NCBI GenBank assembly: GCA_028871475.1
Contig: JAGWMZ010000006.1
Span: 1 to 64,000, forward strand
DNA length: 64,000 nt
Direction: 5' to 3'
Origin: Sphingomonadales bacterium
GTDB taxonomy: Bacteria; Pseudomonadota; Alphaproteobacteria; Sphingomonadales; Sphingomonadaceae
The translations under genes and the position numbers were made by a program. Of this stretch, positions 31,697 to 40,100 are shown one piece after another. Positions within the stretch are counted from its first letter, which is position 1. Each line of letters begins with the position of its first letter. The notes beneath the pieces are model-generated. The model did no database searches. It saw only the letters and a list, made by a program, of their open reading frames with translations, and was not told the origin of the DNA.

Positions 31697-31860
31697 GCGA
31701 CGGGTTCTGCCCGGTGCGAGCCTTTCGAACATCCCTGAGGCTATAAGCAAATCCTTGGGGGCTGTCTCTGCCCGGATCCTGGTCCGTGGTACATGGTCCC
31801 CACCTGACGTGTAGGCGTCGGTGGATTTCTAGGCATACGGCCCATGGTGGTCCCGTCACC
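31697..31860 (+). ncRNA. ssrS: 6S RNA (SsrS)
   Basis: Lies in the canonical zapA-ssrS-ygfA position with no coding sequence. A closing stem GACGGG (31699-31704) with CCCGTC (31852-31857) brackets about 160 nt, the usual 6S length, and the interior has two G/C-rich arms with an open central region (around CCCTGAGGCTATAAGC and the opposite GTGGATTTCTAGGC). 6S RNA mimics an open promoter and sequesters sigma70 polymerase in stationary phase. Exact ends are estimated from the closing stem. Confidence 0.75.
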
Positions 31861-31869
31861 CTCTTTCCC

Positions 31870-31890
31870 GCGCGCCCAGACCGGGCGCGC
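31870..31890 (+). terminator. Hairpin after 6S RNA
   Basis: GCGCGCCC/GGGCGCGC perfect 8-bp stem with a 5-base loop, 10 bases past the 6S closing stem and 13 bases before the cyclo-ligase ATG. It lacks a T-run, so it may separate or process the 6S precursor rather than stop polymerase fully. Confidence 0.4.
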
Positions 31891-31902
31891 CGCCATCAAG
31901 CC

Positions 31903-32487
31903 ATGAGGATTGCATTGGACGAGAAGAAGGCGCTGCGCGCCAGCCTGCGCAAGGCCCGGCGCGCGCATGTGGCGGCACTCAATGAACGCATCAAGGCGCT
32001 GATCCTGCTGCGCCCGCCTGCGATTGTCGCCGCCCTTGCCGCGCCCGGCAGCACGGTCGGCCTCTATCACGCCCTGCCCGAGGAAGCACCGACGCGCGGC
32101 TATGCGGCATGGTTTGGCGAAAACGGATATAAGGTCGCGCTGCCCTGGTTTGCCGATGCCGACGCGCCGATGCAATTCCGCCTCTGGGCCAATCCGCATG
32201 ACGATGGCGAGCTGGAACCCGGCCCCTTTGGCGCGCGGCAACCCCATGGCGACGCAGCCGAGGCACTCCCCCAAACGGTGTTCGTGCCGCTGGTTGGCTT
32301 TACACAGGACGGTCACCGGCTGGGGCAAGGCGGCGGCCATTACGATCGCTGGCTGGCATTGCATCCCGATGTGACTGCGCTTGGCCTGGGCTGGGATTGT
32401 CAGCTGGTTGAAGAGCTGCCGCTGGAAGAGCATGATCATCCGCTGCACGCCGTCATCACTCCCACCCGCCTTTACGGAGCACTGTGA
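31903..32487 (+). CDS. ygfA: 5-formyltetrahydrofolate cyclo-ligase
   Basis: 194 residues from the ATG at 31903. Converts 5-formyl-THF to 5,10-methenyl-THF with ATP, returning the stable folate to the active pool. Conserved features: basic N-terminal helix KKALRASLRKARRAH, substrate loop FVPLVGFTQDGHRLGQGGGHYDRWL (two blocks) with the GxGxGGGxYDR signature, and PLEEHDHPLHAVITPT. Its stop overlaps the ATG of the DUF2842 gene. Confidence 0.95.
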   Translation: MRIALDEKKALRASLRKARRAHVAALNERIKALILLRPPAIVAALAAPGSTVGLYHALPEEAPTRGYAAWFGENGYKVALPWFADADAPMQFRLWANPHDDGELEPGPFGARQPHGDAAEALPQTVFVPLVGFTQDGHRLGQGGGHYDRWLALHPDVTALGLGWDCQLVEELPLEEHDHPLHAVITPTRLYGAL

Positions 32488-32702
32488 TGCGCAAGGCTCC
32501 GACATGGCGCATACCGGTGGGCATGCTGGCACTGGTCACCATGCTGATGATCTATGGCGCGCTGGTCGCCCGCTATGCCGCGCCATGGTTCAGCAGCTGG
32601 CCCATGGTGGCGCAGATGATGATCTATGCGCTGCTGGGCGTGGTCTGGCTGCTGCCCCTGCGGCGCTTCCTCATCTGGATGGAAACCGGCCGCTGGCGTT
32701 GA
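32487..32702 (+). CDS. DUF2842 small inner-membrane protein
   Basis: 71 residues from the ATG at 32487, overlapping the previous stop (TGATG). Two membrane helices (about 10-30 and 38-58) and a short basic/aromatic C-terminus (RRFLIWMETGRW). This length and pattern match DUF2842, a family found mainly in alphaproteobacteria; its function is unknown. Co-transcribed with the cyclo-ligase. Confidence 0.8.
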   Translation: MRKAPTWRIPVGMLALVTMLMIYGALVARYAAPWFSSWPMVAQMMIYALLGVVWLLPLRRFLIWMETGRWR

Positions 32703-32743
32703 GGGCCTGAGCAGAAACAGTGGTGTGGAAAATATCCCCAAGG

Positions 32744-32820
32744 TGGCGCGAGTGACGGGACTTGAACCCGCGACCCTCGGCGTGACAGGCCGATACTCTA
32801 ACCAACTGAGCTACACCCGC
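32744..32820 (-). tRNA. tRNA-Asp (anticodon GTC), copy 1
   Basis: 77-nt reverse-strand cloverleaf with encoded CCA. Acceptor GCGGGTG/CACTCGC region, anticodon stem CGGCC... with loop CTGTCAC giving GTC, and T-loop GTTCAAG. Identical to the second copy 112 bases away. Confidence 0.95.
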
Positions 32821-32855
32821 GCAATGCCCGGGTAGCCTCCATCTCGAAACACAAG

Positions 32856-32932
32856 TGGCGCGAGTGACGGGACTTGAACCCGCGACCCTCGGCGTGACAG
32901 GCCGATACTCTAACCAACTGAGCTACACCCGC
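32856..32932 (-). tRNA. tRNA-Asp (anticodon GTC), copy 2
   Basis: Same 77-nt sequence as the copy at 32744-32820, separated by a 35-base spacer. On the minus strand this copy is upstream, so both are probably cut from one precursor. Tandem duplication is the simplest origin. Confidence 0.95.
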
Positions 32933-33202
32933 TCACTTATGTTTCCGAAGAGGCCAGCGCCCCTTGGGGAGACGCGCCTCTAGATGCGCCGCGCCCGCCT
33001 GTCAACAACCATCCGCAAGGCGCCGCCAATGCTGTGGAAAACTTGGTAAAAACGGCGGAATTCCGCGCATATCGGCACGATGGGACATGCCAGAACCCCC
33101 ATTCCGTACATTTTTGCCCATCACAGCGCAGAATCATTCCGGCGAAACAGGCGATGCGGGGCGCGGGGTGGATGGCCCAGGTGGAGCTGGGAAAACAGGC
33201 CT

Positions 33203-33793
33203 TCAGCACTTTTCATACTTCCAGTTGCGCCGCTTGCCTTCGCTCACCCATTCGACCGTCTGGGCGATGCGCCTTTGCCGCGTGGCGGGCTGTTTCGCCT
33301 CGATGATCCATTCGAGATAGTCGCGCCGGTGCGAGGGCGCGAAACCATCGAACACCGCCTGCGCCGCCGGATGCGCGGCCAGCGCTTGGGCCAGATCATC
33401 GGGCATGGGGATGGCGCCGCGCGGCAAGGATGCGGGGCGCACCCTCTTTTCCCCGCTGGCCACACTGGCCGCGGCATCGACCAGCCTGCGTGACAAATCC
33501 CCGTCAGACGGCAGATCAGCGAGGCTGGTGATGCGACCATAATCGCCCATCCCATCTTCGCGCGCCATGCCCTGCCGCCCGCCGCCATGGATGACAAAGG
33601 CACAATGCGCCTTGAAAGCGGCCATGCCCGCCAGATTTTTGCCGTTCAGCGTGAAATGCGGCATGCGCCACTTGATGGTCTCGCCAAGACCGGGCAGCGC
33701 GGCATGGACAAGGGCGCGCAGGTGGAGAAGAATGGGCCGGGCAAAGGATGGCGCCTCGTCAATATAGGCGTCAATGCGCGGGTCCCTGTCCAT
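33203..33793 (-). CDS. YdeI/OmpD-associated (DUF1801) family protein
   Basis: 196 residues; a strong GGGGAGGG sequence precedes the ATG. The N-terminal part (about 1-115) resembles DUF1801 (GETIKWRMPHFTLNGKNLAGMAAFKAHCAF), and the C-terminal part ends with the YdeI/OmdA motif FAPSHRRDYLEWIIEAKQPATRQRRIAQTVEW (two blocks). Cytoplasmic, no signal. Family members are poorly characterised; some are linked to resistance to bacteriocins or cationic peptides. Follows thyA on the same strand by 18 bases, so it is likely transcribed with it. Confidence 0.85.
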   Translation of the reverse strand: MDRDPRIDAYIDEAPSFARPILLHLRALVHAALPGLGETIKWRMPHFTLNGKNLAGMAAFKAHCAFVIHGGGRQGMAREDGMGDYGRITSLADLPSDGDLSRRLVDAAASVASGEKRVRPASLPRGAIPMPDDLAQALAAHPAAQAVFDGFAPSHRRDYLEWIIEAKQPATRQRRIAQTVEWVSEGKRRNWKYEKC

Positions 33794-33811
33794 CGCCCTC
33801 CCCTCCCCTGA

Positions 33812-34750
33812 TTACACGGCGACCGGCGCCACCAGTTTGCCCTGCGGCGCGTAATCGCTCACCTCGAAATCCTCGATCGCATAGTCGAAGATCGTCTCGG
33901 GCCGCCGCGCGATCGTCATGCGTGGCGAACCGGAGGGCTGGCGCTGCAACTGCGCCTCGATCAGATCTTCGTGATTGAGGTAAAGGTGGGTGTCACCGCC
34001 CATCCACACCAGTTCGCCCGGCTCCAGGTCGCACTGCTGGGCCAGCATGCGTATGAACAGCGCCAGACTCCACAGGTTGAAGGGCAGACCCAGCGCCACA
34101 TCGGCGCTGCGCTGATAAAGCAGGCCCGACAGGCGGCCATTGGTGACGTGAAACTGATAGGTCTTGTGGCAGGGCGGCAGTGCCATCTGGTCGAGCTGGG
34201 CGACATTCCACCCCTCGACGATATGGCGGCGACTGCCCGGATTATGCCGAAGCGCATGGACAAGGTCAGCGATCTGGTTGATCCCCTTGCCCGGGCGGTA
34301 AAGGCCCTCCCCCACAGGCTCGAACGTCGGCCAGTCGACCCATTGCTTGCCATAGACCGGGCCCAGATTGCCCCAAGCCTTGGCGAAGTCTTCATCCGCG
34401 ACGATCCGCGCGGAAAAATCCTCGCGCGAGATCTGGTCGCCGGTGGCGCGACGATAGGCATCGAGCGGCCAGTCGGTCCAGATCTCGACCCCCTGCGCAC
34501 AAAGGCTGCGGATGTTGGTATCGCCCGTCAGGAACCAGAGGAATTCGCGCGTCGCCGTTTTCCAATAGACCCGCTTGGTGGTGAGCAACGGCATCTGGCC
34601 GCCGGACAGGTCGCAGCGGATCTGCGCCCCCAGCACCGAGCGCGTGCCGACGCCGGTGCGGTCGCGCCTTTCGTCGCCATGCAGCCAGATGTGGCGCATC
34701 AGCGCGAGATATTGGTCTTCCCAATGGGTGGAATCGATGTCGATGCTCAT
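33812..34750 (-). CDS. thyA: Thymidylate synthase ThyA
   Basis: 312 residues from the ATG at 34750; about 50 longer than E. coli ThyA owing to an insert around residues 95-150, as in the long (Lactobacillus-type) form. Methylates dUMP to dTMP with methylene-THF. Arg31 in RRDRTGVGT, catalytic Cys194 in ALPPCHKTYQF, QRSADVALGLPFN and GDTHLYLNHED are conserved. The open frame continues upstream to 35086, but similarity starts at MSIDID. No dihydrofolate reductase gene is adjacent. Confidence 0.96.
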   Translation of the reverse strand: MSIDIDSTHWEDQYLALMRHIWLHGDERRDRTGVGTRSVLGAQIRCDLSGGQMPLLTTKRVYWKTATREFLWFLTGDTNIRSLCAQGVEIWTDWPLDAYRRATGDQISREDFSARIVADEDFAKAWGNLGPVYGKQWVDWPTFEPVGEGLYRPGKGINQIADLVHALRHNPGSRRHIVEGWNVAQLDQMALPPCHKTYQFHVTNGRLSGLLYQRSADVALGLPFNLWSLALFIRMLAQQCDLEPGELVWMGGDTHLYLNHEDLIEAQLQRQPSGSPRMTIARRPETIFDYAIEDFEVSDYAPQGKLVAPVAV

Positions 34751-34894
34751 GCCCGCTGTGTGGCGCAAGCCAGCCGCCGCGTCACGCGCTTTTGGACCGC
34801 GCATCACCACGCCAGACAGGACTTGCAGGTTTGGCGATCTGCTGGGGGAAGGATGTGTCTGGGCCGGACTACGCCGTACCCAGACACATAAACG

Positions 34895-35116
34895 ATGCTC
34901 GGCATGACCCGGAAGATCGAAAGACCGACGGGAAAGCCTCAGCGTCTTGAAGGGTGCTCGGCACAGATCCGGATGATCGACGATCGACGGACGAGCCTCA
35001 GCGCTTCGAGTGCTAGACGCGCGAGACAGAAAGTAGTTCCCGCAGTTGCGAGATTTTTTCTGACAAGAATCATTTTCCTCAAGCACAGGACACGCACATC
35101 AGATGATCATGGTTAA
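34895..35116 (+). CDS. Possible small basic protein, 73 residues (doubtful)
   Basis: Not recognised. The frame begins ATG CTC GGC and encodes a strongly basic peptide with a hydrophobic/basic C-terminal part (VVPAVARFFLTRIIFLKHR). No ribosome-binding site is visible. The 59-bp duplication it covers is not a multiple of three, so the repeat is not preserved at protein level, which argues against selection for this peptide. Kept only because it is the longest frame in an otherwise empty region. Confidence 0.2.
   Translation: MLGMTRKIERPTGKPQRLEGCSAQIRMIDDRRTSLSASSARRARQKVVPAVARFFLTRIIFLKHRTRTSDDHG
34896..35014. repeat. 59-bp imperfect tandem duplication
   Basis: TGCTCGGCA starts at 34896 and again at 34955; each is followed by CCGGA-GATCGA, CGACGG, AGCCTCAGCG and CTT-GA-type blocks in the same order, with single-base indels. 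By eye roughly three quarters of positions agree. A third unit appears to begin (TGCTAGACGC) and then diverge. Confidence 0.65.
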
Positions 35117-35298
35117 TATAAATACAACTGCGTATTGATGCATTTACTTTGATTTAAGCCATCATCACTCGGCAATTTTTCAACAAGATGTTGATAATAA
35201 TGATCAAATAATGCCGCATTTGCCACGCGATGCAATCGCCCGGTCCCATCGCTCGCTCCACGCGCTTGCCTTGGGCGATATTCATACGCCCGAAACGC

Positions 35299-35326
35299 AA
35301 AAAGCCGACCCGAAGGCCGGCTTTTC
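35299..35326 (-). terminator. Terminator of tRNA-Pro
   Basis: On the minus strand AAGCCGGC, loop CTTCGG, GTCGGCTTTTT: a stem with a stable tetraloop-like cap and a T-run, 27 bases after the tRNA 3' end. Confidence 0.8.
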
Positions 35327-35351
35327 AACATTTTCGCATTCGCGAAGAAAG

Positions 35352-35428
35352 TGGTCGGGGAAAGAGGATTCGAACCTCCGGCCCCTGCCTCCCGAAGACA
35401 GTGCTCTACCAGGCTGAGCTATTCCCCG
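35352..35428 (-). tRNA. tRNA-Pro (anticodon CGG)
   Basis: 77-nt reverse-strand cloverleaf with encoded CCA. Acceptor CGGGGAA/TTCCCCG, anticodon stem CTGTC/GGCAG enclosing loop TTCGGGA, giving anticodon CGG; T-loop GTTCGAA. Followed by its own terminator. Confidence 0.95.
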
Positions 35429-35571
35429 ACCTTGTGCTGCAACCCCGATGGCTCGGTGCTGCGAGGCAGGAGCGGGCCTATAAACAGCGTTCCGCCCCCG
35501 CGCAAGCCACGTTGCGCAATTTTTTCCCCACAGGCCGATGTAGCTGCTTTTTCAACCCCTTCGCGTGCCCG

Positions 35572-37098
35572 TCAAACCCAGGCGCCCAATTGCCAGGGCA
35601 CGAATTCATAATCGCCCACACCCTGCGTCTCGCTTTTCGTCGGGCGCCCCGAGGCCACCTCCAGCAGGGCGGAGAAGATCTGCGCGCCCAGTTCCTCCAC
35701 CGACATGCCGGCCAGAATCGGCGAACAGTCGATGTCGATATCCTCGCCCATGCGCGCAGCCAGCGCCGCATTCGACGCCAGCTTGAGGCACGGCACGCAT
35801 TGCGCCCCGAACACCGACCCACGCCCGGTGGTAAAGGCCAGCAGATTAGCCCCCGAGGCGATCTGCCCCGTGGCCGAGCAAGGATCATAACCGGGCGAAT
35901 CCATGAAAATCAGCCCATTGCGGCTGCGCGGCTGGCCATAGAGCAGCACTTCGCTCAGCGCCGCCGACCCGGCCTTGGCCACCGCCCCCAAGGATTTCTC
36001 GAAAATCGTCGTAAGCCCGCCCGCCTTGTTCCCGGGCGAGGGATTGTTGTCGAGGCTGATCCCGTGGCGGCTGGCATGGGCTTCCCACCAGGCGATGCGC
36101 TCCTCCAGCGCCGCTGCCACGGCCGGATCGGCCGCACGCGCCAGCAGAAGATGCTCGGCGCCATAGATCTCGGGCGTTTCCGACAGAAAGGCCGTACCAC
36201 CCGCCGCCACCAGCAAATCCGTTGCCGCGCCCAGCGCAGGATTGGCCGTCACGCCCGACCAGCCATCCGACCCGCCGCATTGCAGGCCCAGCACCAGATC
36301 GCGCGCCGGGCGGGTGGTGCGCCGGGCGGTGGACACTTCCTCGATCAACCCATGGACCAGAGCGATACCCTGCTCGATCGCCGCCGCCGTGCCACCGGCA
36401 TCCTGAATGGTGAAGGTCTTGAGCAAAGGCCCCGGCGTCAACCCATGGCGCTCGAGCATCTCGGCAATCTGCGCCACCTCGCAACCCAGCCCGATGATGA
36501 CGGCGCCGGCAAAATTGGGATTGCGCGCATAGCCGACCAGCGTGCGTTCCAGCGTGTCGATCCCCTCACCGCTCTTGGCCATGCCGCAACCGCTGGCATG
36601 GGTGAGCGGCACGACGGCATCGACGCCCGCGGGCAGATTGTCCTCGAACCGGCGGGCGATGCGGCGCACCACGGTGGCCGCGCAATTGACGCTGCCCATC
36701 ACGGCAATGCAGTTGCGCGTTCCCACCTGCCCGTCGCCACGCAGATAGCCCTGAAAGCTGGCCTGAACCGGCGCTGCCACACTGCGCGGCAGAGCTCCGG
36801 CCGCGACTGATCCACCCGCGTGGCGTCCCTCGCCCACGGCCAGATTGTGGCTGTGAACATGCTCGCCCGCCAGAATGGGGCGCGTGGCAACGCCGATGGG
36901 CTGGCCATATTTGCGCACCACCTGCCCTTGGCGAAGATCATGCAGCGCCATCTTGTGGCCAAAGGCGATGGCATCGCGCGCCACCACACCCAGAACGGTA
37001 TCACCGGGCGCGGCCGGCTCGATCATCACCGCCACATCATCGAGCGGTGAAAGACGCAAGGCGCGGCTGAGAAGGGTTTGAGTCGTGGCATCGGTCAC
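35572..37098 (-). CDS. uxaA: UxaA-family altronate dehydratase-like protein
   Basis: 508 residues with a GTG start. Altronate dehydratase removes water from D-altronate in galacturonate breakdown. The N-terminus is a SAF-type domain (about 18-90; DTVLGVVARDAIAFGHKMAL, VVRKYGQPIGVAT, EHVHSHNL). The catalytic region starts with FQGYLRGDGQVGTRNCIAVM and includes HASGCGMAKSG, GLGCEVAQI, LGLQCGGSDGWSGVTANPA, SPGNKAGGLTTI and MDSPGYDPCSATGQIASG, with the iron-binding cysteines in place. It stands alone without uxaB/uxaC/kdg genes, so a related sugar-acid (galactarate/altronate) substrate is possible. Confidence 0.88.
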   Translation of the reverse strand: MTDATTQTLLSRALRLSPLDDVAVMIEPAAPGDTVLGVVARDAIAFGHKMALHDLRQGQVVRKYGQPIGVATRPILAGEHVHSHNLAVGEGRHAGGSVAAGALPRSVAAPVQASFQGYLRGDGQVGTRNCIAVMGSVNCAATVVRRIARRFEDNLPAGVDAVVPLTHASGCGMAKSGEGIDTLERTLVGYARNPNFAGAVIIGLGCEVAQIAEMLERHGLTPGPLLKTFTIQDAGGTAAAIEQGIALVHGLIEEVSTARRTTRPARDLVLGLQCGGSDGWSGVTANPALGAATDLLVAAGGTAFLSETPEIYGAEHLLLARAADPAVAAALEERIAWWEAHASRHGISLDNNPSPGNKAGGLTTIFEKSLGAVAKAGSAALSEVLLYGQPRSRNGLIFMDSPGYDPCSATGQIASGANLLAFTTGRGSVFGAQCVPCLKLASNAALAARMGEDIDIDCSPILAGMSVEELGAQIFSALLEVASGRPTKSETQGVGDYEFVPWQLGAWV

Positions 37099-37422
37099 AA
37101 GAGAGGCTCCGCAGGCAGGACAGCCAGCGCCTGACAGCGCGGCAAGAACAGGTCTGTCAACACATAGGCACGACGGCGACCGATGTCATTCGAACCGTGT
37201 CAGGGGCGAGGCAGTGCAAGATCATCCGCCCCCCATGGTAACCGGTGTCAGAAATATTCCCAACAAGAAATTCCCTCTGGCCTGGAAACCGTTCCATGCA
37301 GCCTCAGCAGCACGCCACCTTGTTGATTTCCCGCTGACGTCGTGGCCTTTTCCGAGGACAGAAGGCACCGGAAAGGTGGCGCCTTGACCGACATCAGGCC
37401 CCCCGGATCGCCTTGAACCAGC
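37099..37422. other. Gap between uxaA and the GGDEF-EAL gene
   Basis: 324 bases between divergent genes; it must contain both promoters. I see no coding frame with support, no RNA-like fold and no repeat. No clear hexamers can be assigned. Confidence 0.4.
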
Positions 37423-39204
37423 ATGCCAGAACGGCAGGCGCACCTAGGGATTAACCCGAATTTCAGACCCACACTTTATGTCATGCCCCAAGTCGAACAC
37501 CTCCCGGAGAAACTCTTGCCGAAAGAGCCTGCACATCAGCGCAAGACCGCCAGGGCCGGCAGCTATGCCCGCCTTCGGGGCAGCTCTGCCGAGCGGGACG
37601 TGCTGACGCTATGCATTGCCGCAGGCGCCATCCTGCTCTTCGTGGGCAATGGCAGCTCGGTGCTGACCCAGCTGATCCAGCAGGCCAATGGCGTGGGTTT
37701 CGGCCCCGACAGGCTGCTGACCAATGCCCTGCTGCTCAATGTCGCGTTGCTCATCTTCGGCTGGCGCCGCTATGACCAGCTCAGCCTCGAAGTGCGCCAG
37801 CGCCGCCGCGATGAGGCCCGCGCCCGGCTGATGGCCGAAACAGACGCGCTGACCGGCTGCCTCAACCGCCATTCGGTCGCCGCCGCCACCGATGCGCTGA
37901 TTATGGCCGCCGCCCGCCGCCATGAAATCGCCGCCTTCATCATGATCGACCTCGATCACTTCAAACAGATCAACGACGTGCACGGCCATCAGGCGGGTGA
38001 CCAACTGCTCAAGCAATGCGCGGCGCGCATCCGCTCGCTGCTGCCCGCGCAGGCGCTGCTGGCCAGGCTCGGCGGCGATGAATTCGCCTGTGTCGTGGGC
38101 TTTGACCCGGCCGATCCGGCGCCGATCGACCATCTGGCCACTGCCATTGCCCGCACGCTGGACCGCCCTTTCGACATTGGCGATATTACCGGCAAGATCA
38201 CCGCATCCATCGGCATCACGCGGTCGGACAGAGGCGGGCGTCATGGCGCTACCAATGCCGATGCACTGCTGCATATGGCCGATGTCGCCATGTATCAGGC
38301 CAAGAAACAGGGGCGCGGCCAGCACATGTGGTTCGAAGACACGATGGAAAGCGAATTGCGCTATCGCACCGAGCTGGAAGCGGGCATCCGCGAAGGGTTG
38401 GAACGCGGCGAATTTGTGCCATGGTATGAACCGCTCATCGAACTGGGCAACGGCGAACTGGTCGGTTTCGAAATGCTCGCGCGCTGGCAGTCGCCCCGTT
38501 TCGGCATGGTCGGGCCCGATGTCTTCATCCCGATTGCCGAGGAAATCGGCGTCATCGTGCAGATGGGCGAGATCCTGCTGAAACAGGCGCTGGCCGACGC
38601 GCGCGAATGGCCCGCCCAGCTTGGCCTGTCGATCAACATCTCGCCGATGCAGATGCGCGACCCGTGGTTTGCGCAAAAAATCCTCAAGGCGCTGGTGGCC
38701 GCCAGCTTCCCGCCCTCGCGGCTGGAGGTGGAGATCCCCGAAACCTGCCTGCATGAAAATGTGGCGGGGGTGCATACGCTGATCACCAGCCTGAAAAATC
38801 AGGGTGTCTCGATCAGCCTTGATGATTTCGGCACGGGCTTTTCCTCGCTGGCCCAATTGCGCCAACTGCCCTTCGACCGGCTCAAGATCGACCGCAGCTT
38901 CATCTCCTCCCTGCCCGACAGCGCCGACAGTCGCACCATCGTCGAAACCGTTTGCGTGCTGAGCAAGGGCATGAACCTGCCCGTCACCGCCGAGGGCGTC
39001 GAAACGCGCGACGTGCTCGACCTGTTGATGACCATGGGGCAATTCCGTGGGCAGGGCCATGTGCTGGGCCTGCCGCAGGATGCCGGCGGCACGCTGCGCC
39101 TCATCGCCCAGCACGGATTGGTGCCGCTGCGCGCCGTGCCCCCACCCGCCGATGCCGCCGCCGGCACCCCCGGCGACCCTGCCGACAAGCGCCGCCTGGC
39201 CTGA
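37423..39204 (+). CDS. Membrane GGDEF-EAL c-di-GMP signalling protein
   Basis: 593 residues from 37423; the ATG at 37483 is an alternative and neither has a clear ribosome-binding site. Two membrane helices (about 60-85 and 99-114), a short helix, then a GGDEF domain with intact active site RLGGDEF (GGDEF 217-221) and an EAL domain. The EAL signature is EML (350-352), but catalytic residues remain: Asn in SINISP, Glu in VEIPET, DDFGTGFSS (467-475), Lys in RLKIDRSF and Glu in TAEGVET. No RxxD inhibitory site precedes GGDEF. Both cyclase and phosphodiesterase activity are possible. Likely controls motility or surface polysaccharide. Confidence 0.9.
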   Translation: MPERQAHLGINPNFRPTLYVMPQVEHLPEKLLPKEPAHQRKTARAGSYARLRGSSAERDVLTLCIAAGAILLFVGNGSSVLTQLIQQANGVGFGPDRLLTNALLLNVALLIFGWRRYDQLSLEVRQRRRDEARARLMAETDALTGCLNRHSVAAATDALIMAAARRHEIAAFIMIDLDHFKQINDVHGHQAGDQLLKQCAARIRSLLPAQALLARLGGDEFACVVGFDPADPAPIDHLATAIARTLDRPFDIGDITGKITASIGITRSDRGGRHGATNADALLHMADVAMYQAKKQGRGQHMWFEDTMESELRYRTELEAGIREGLERGEFVPWYEPLIELGNGELVGFEMLARWQSPRFGMVGPDVFIPIAEEIGVIVQMGEILLKQALADAREWPAQLGLSINISPMQMRDPWFAQKILKALVAASFPPSRLEVEIPETCLHENVAGVHTLITSLKNQGVSISLDDFGTGFSSLAQLRQLPFDRLKIDRSFISSLPDSADSRTIVETVCVLSKGMNLPVTAEGVETRDVLDLLMTMGQFRGQGHVLGLPQDAGGTLRLIAQHGLVPLRAVPPPADAAAGTPGDPADKRRLA

Positions 39205-39275
39205 CCCGAACCGGCACCACGCTGCCCCCGGAAAGGCTGGACGCCGCGCCCCCTTGCGCCTAGAGCGCGGCTGTT

Positions 39276-40100
39276 ATGCGTGTTCCTTTCGTCAAGATGC
39301 ATGGGCTGGGCAATGACTTCATCGTGCTGGATGCGCGAGAAGGCGATGTGCCCGCCATGGATGCCACTCTCGCCGCTGCTCTTGCCAATCGCCACACGGG
39401 GATCGGCTGCGATCAGTTGGTGCTGATCGAGCCTTCCTCCATCGCCGATCTCAGGATGCGCATCTTCAACCAGGATGGCAGCGAAGTCGAAGCCTGCGGC
39501 AATGCCACCCGCGCGGTGGGCCTGCTGCATGGCAAGGCCGCCGCCATCGAGACGCTGGCCGGGGTGATCCATGCCGCGCCGAATGATGGCGGCATTTCGG
39601 TCGATATGGGCCGCCCGCGTTTCGATTGGGATGCCATTCCGCTGGCCTGGCCGATGGATACGCTAACCATGCCGCTGGGCTGGGAAGAACTGACGGCCCC
39701 CACCGCGGTCAATGTCGGCAACCCGCATGTCATCTTCTTCGTGCCCGATGCCCATGCCGTGCCGCTGGACGTGCTGGGACCGGTGATCGAGCATGATCCG
39801 GCCTTCCCCGCCCGCGTCAATGTGAATGTCGCCACCGTCACCGCGCGCGATGCCATCACCCTGCGTGTGTGGGAGCGCGGCGCGGGCCTGACTCTGGCCT
39901 GCGGAACGGGCGCCTGCGCCACGGCCATCGGCGCCATGCGTCGAGGTCTTGTTGACCGCCGCGTGACCGTGACCCTCCCCGGCGGCCCGCTCATCATCGA
40001 ATGGCGCGGCGGCGCCGACGATTCTGGGGGAATCACCATGACCGGCCCCGCCACCGAAGCCTTCCGCGGCTCCTTCGAGCTGTCCGCCTTTCAGGCATGA
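39276..40100 (+). CDS. dapF: Diaminopimelate epimerase DapF
   Basis: 274 residues. Converts LL- to meso-diaminopimelate for lysine and peptidoglycan synthesis. Start FVKMHGLGNDFIVLD and the two catalytic cysteines, Cys74 in EACGNATR and Cys209 in LACGTGACATA, are intact; VNVGNPHVIFF is also conserved. First gene of an overlapping operon: its stop TGA overlaps the ATG of mtaB. Confidence 0.97.
   Translation: MRVPFVKMHGLGNDFIVLDAREGDVPAMDATLAAALANRHTGIGCDQLVLIEPSSIADLRMRIFNQDGSEVEACGNATRAVGLLHGKAAAIETLAGVIHAAPNDGGISVDMGRPRFDWDAIPLAWPMDTLTMPLGWEELTAPTAVNVGNPHVIFFVPDAHAVPLDVLGPVIEHDPAFPARVNVNVATVTARDAITLRVWERGAGLTLACGTGACATAIGAMRRGLVDRRVTVTLPGGPLIIEWRGGADDSGGITMTGPATEAFRGSFELSAFQA

Larger units (their letters stand above)
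34751..35351. other. 600-base intergenic region upstream of thyA with repeats and AT-rich tract
   Basis: Long for this gene-dense segment. It holds a 59-bp imperfect tandem duplication (34896-35014), an AT-rich tract (about 35045-35215, including TTAATATAAATACAAC and TGTTGATAATAATGATC) that contrasts with the GC-rich surroundings, and the tRNA-Pro terminator. Only one weak short frame (34895-35116) was found. The AT-rich tract could be promoter/UP-element sequence or a trace of foreign DNA. Confidence 0.5.

Noticed and set aside
34751..35086. 112-residue N-terminal extension of ThyA
   Set aside because: Conserved ThyA sequence begins at the ATG at 34750; the upstream frame runs through the tandem repeat and AT-rich tract.
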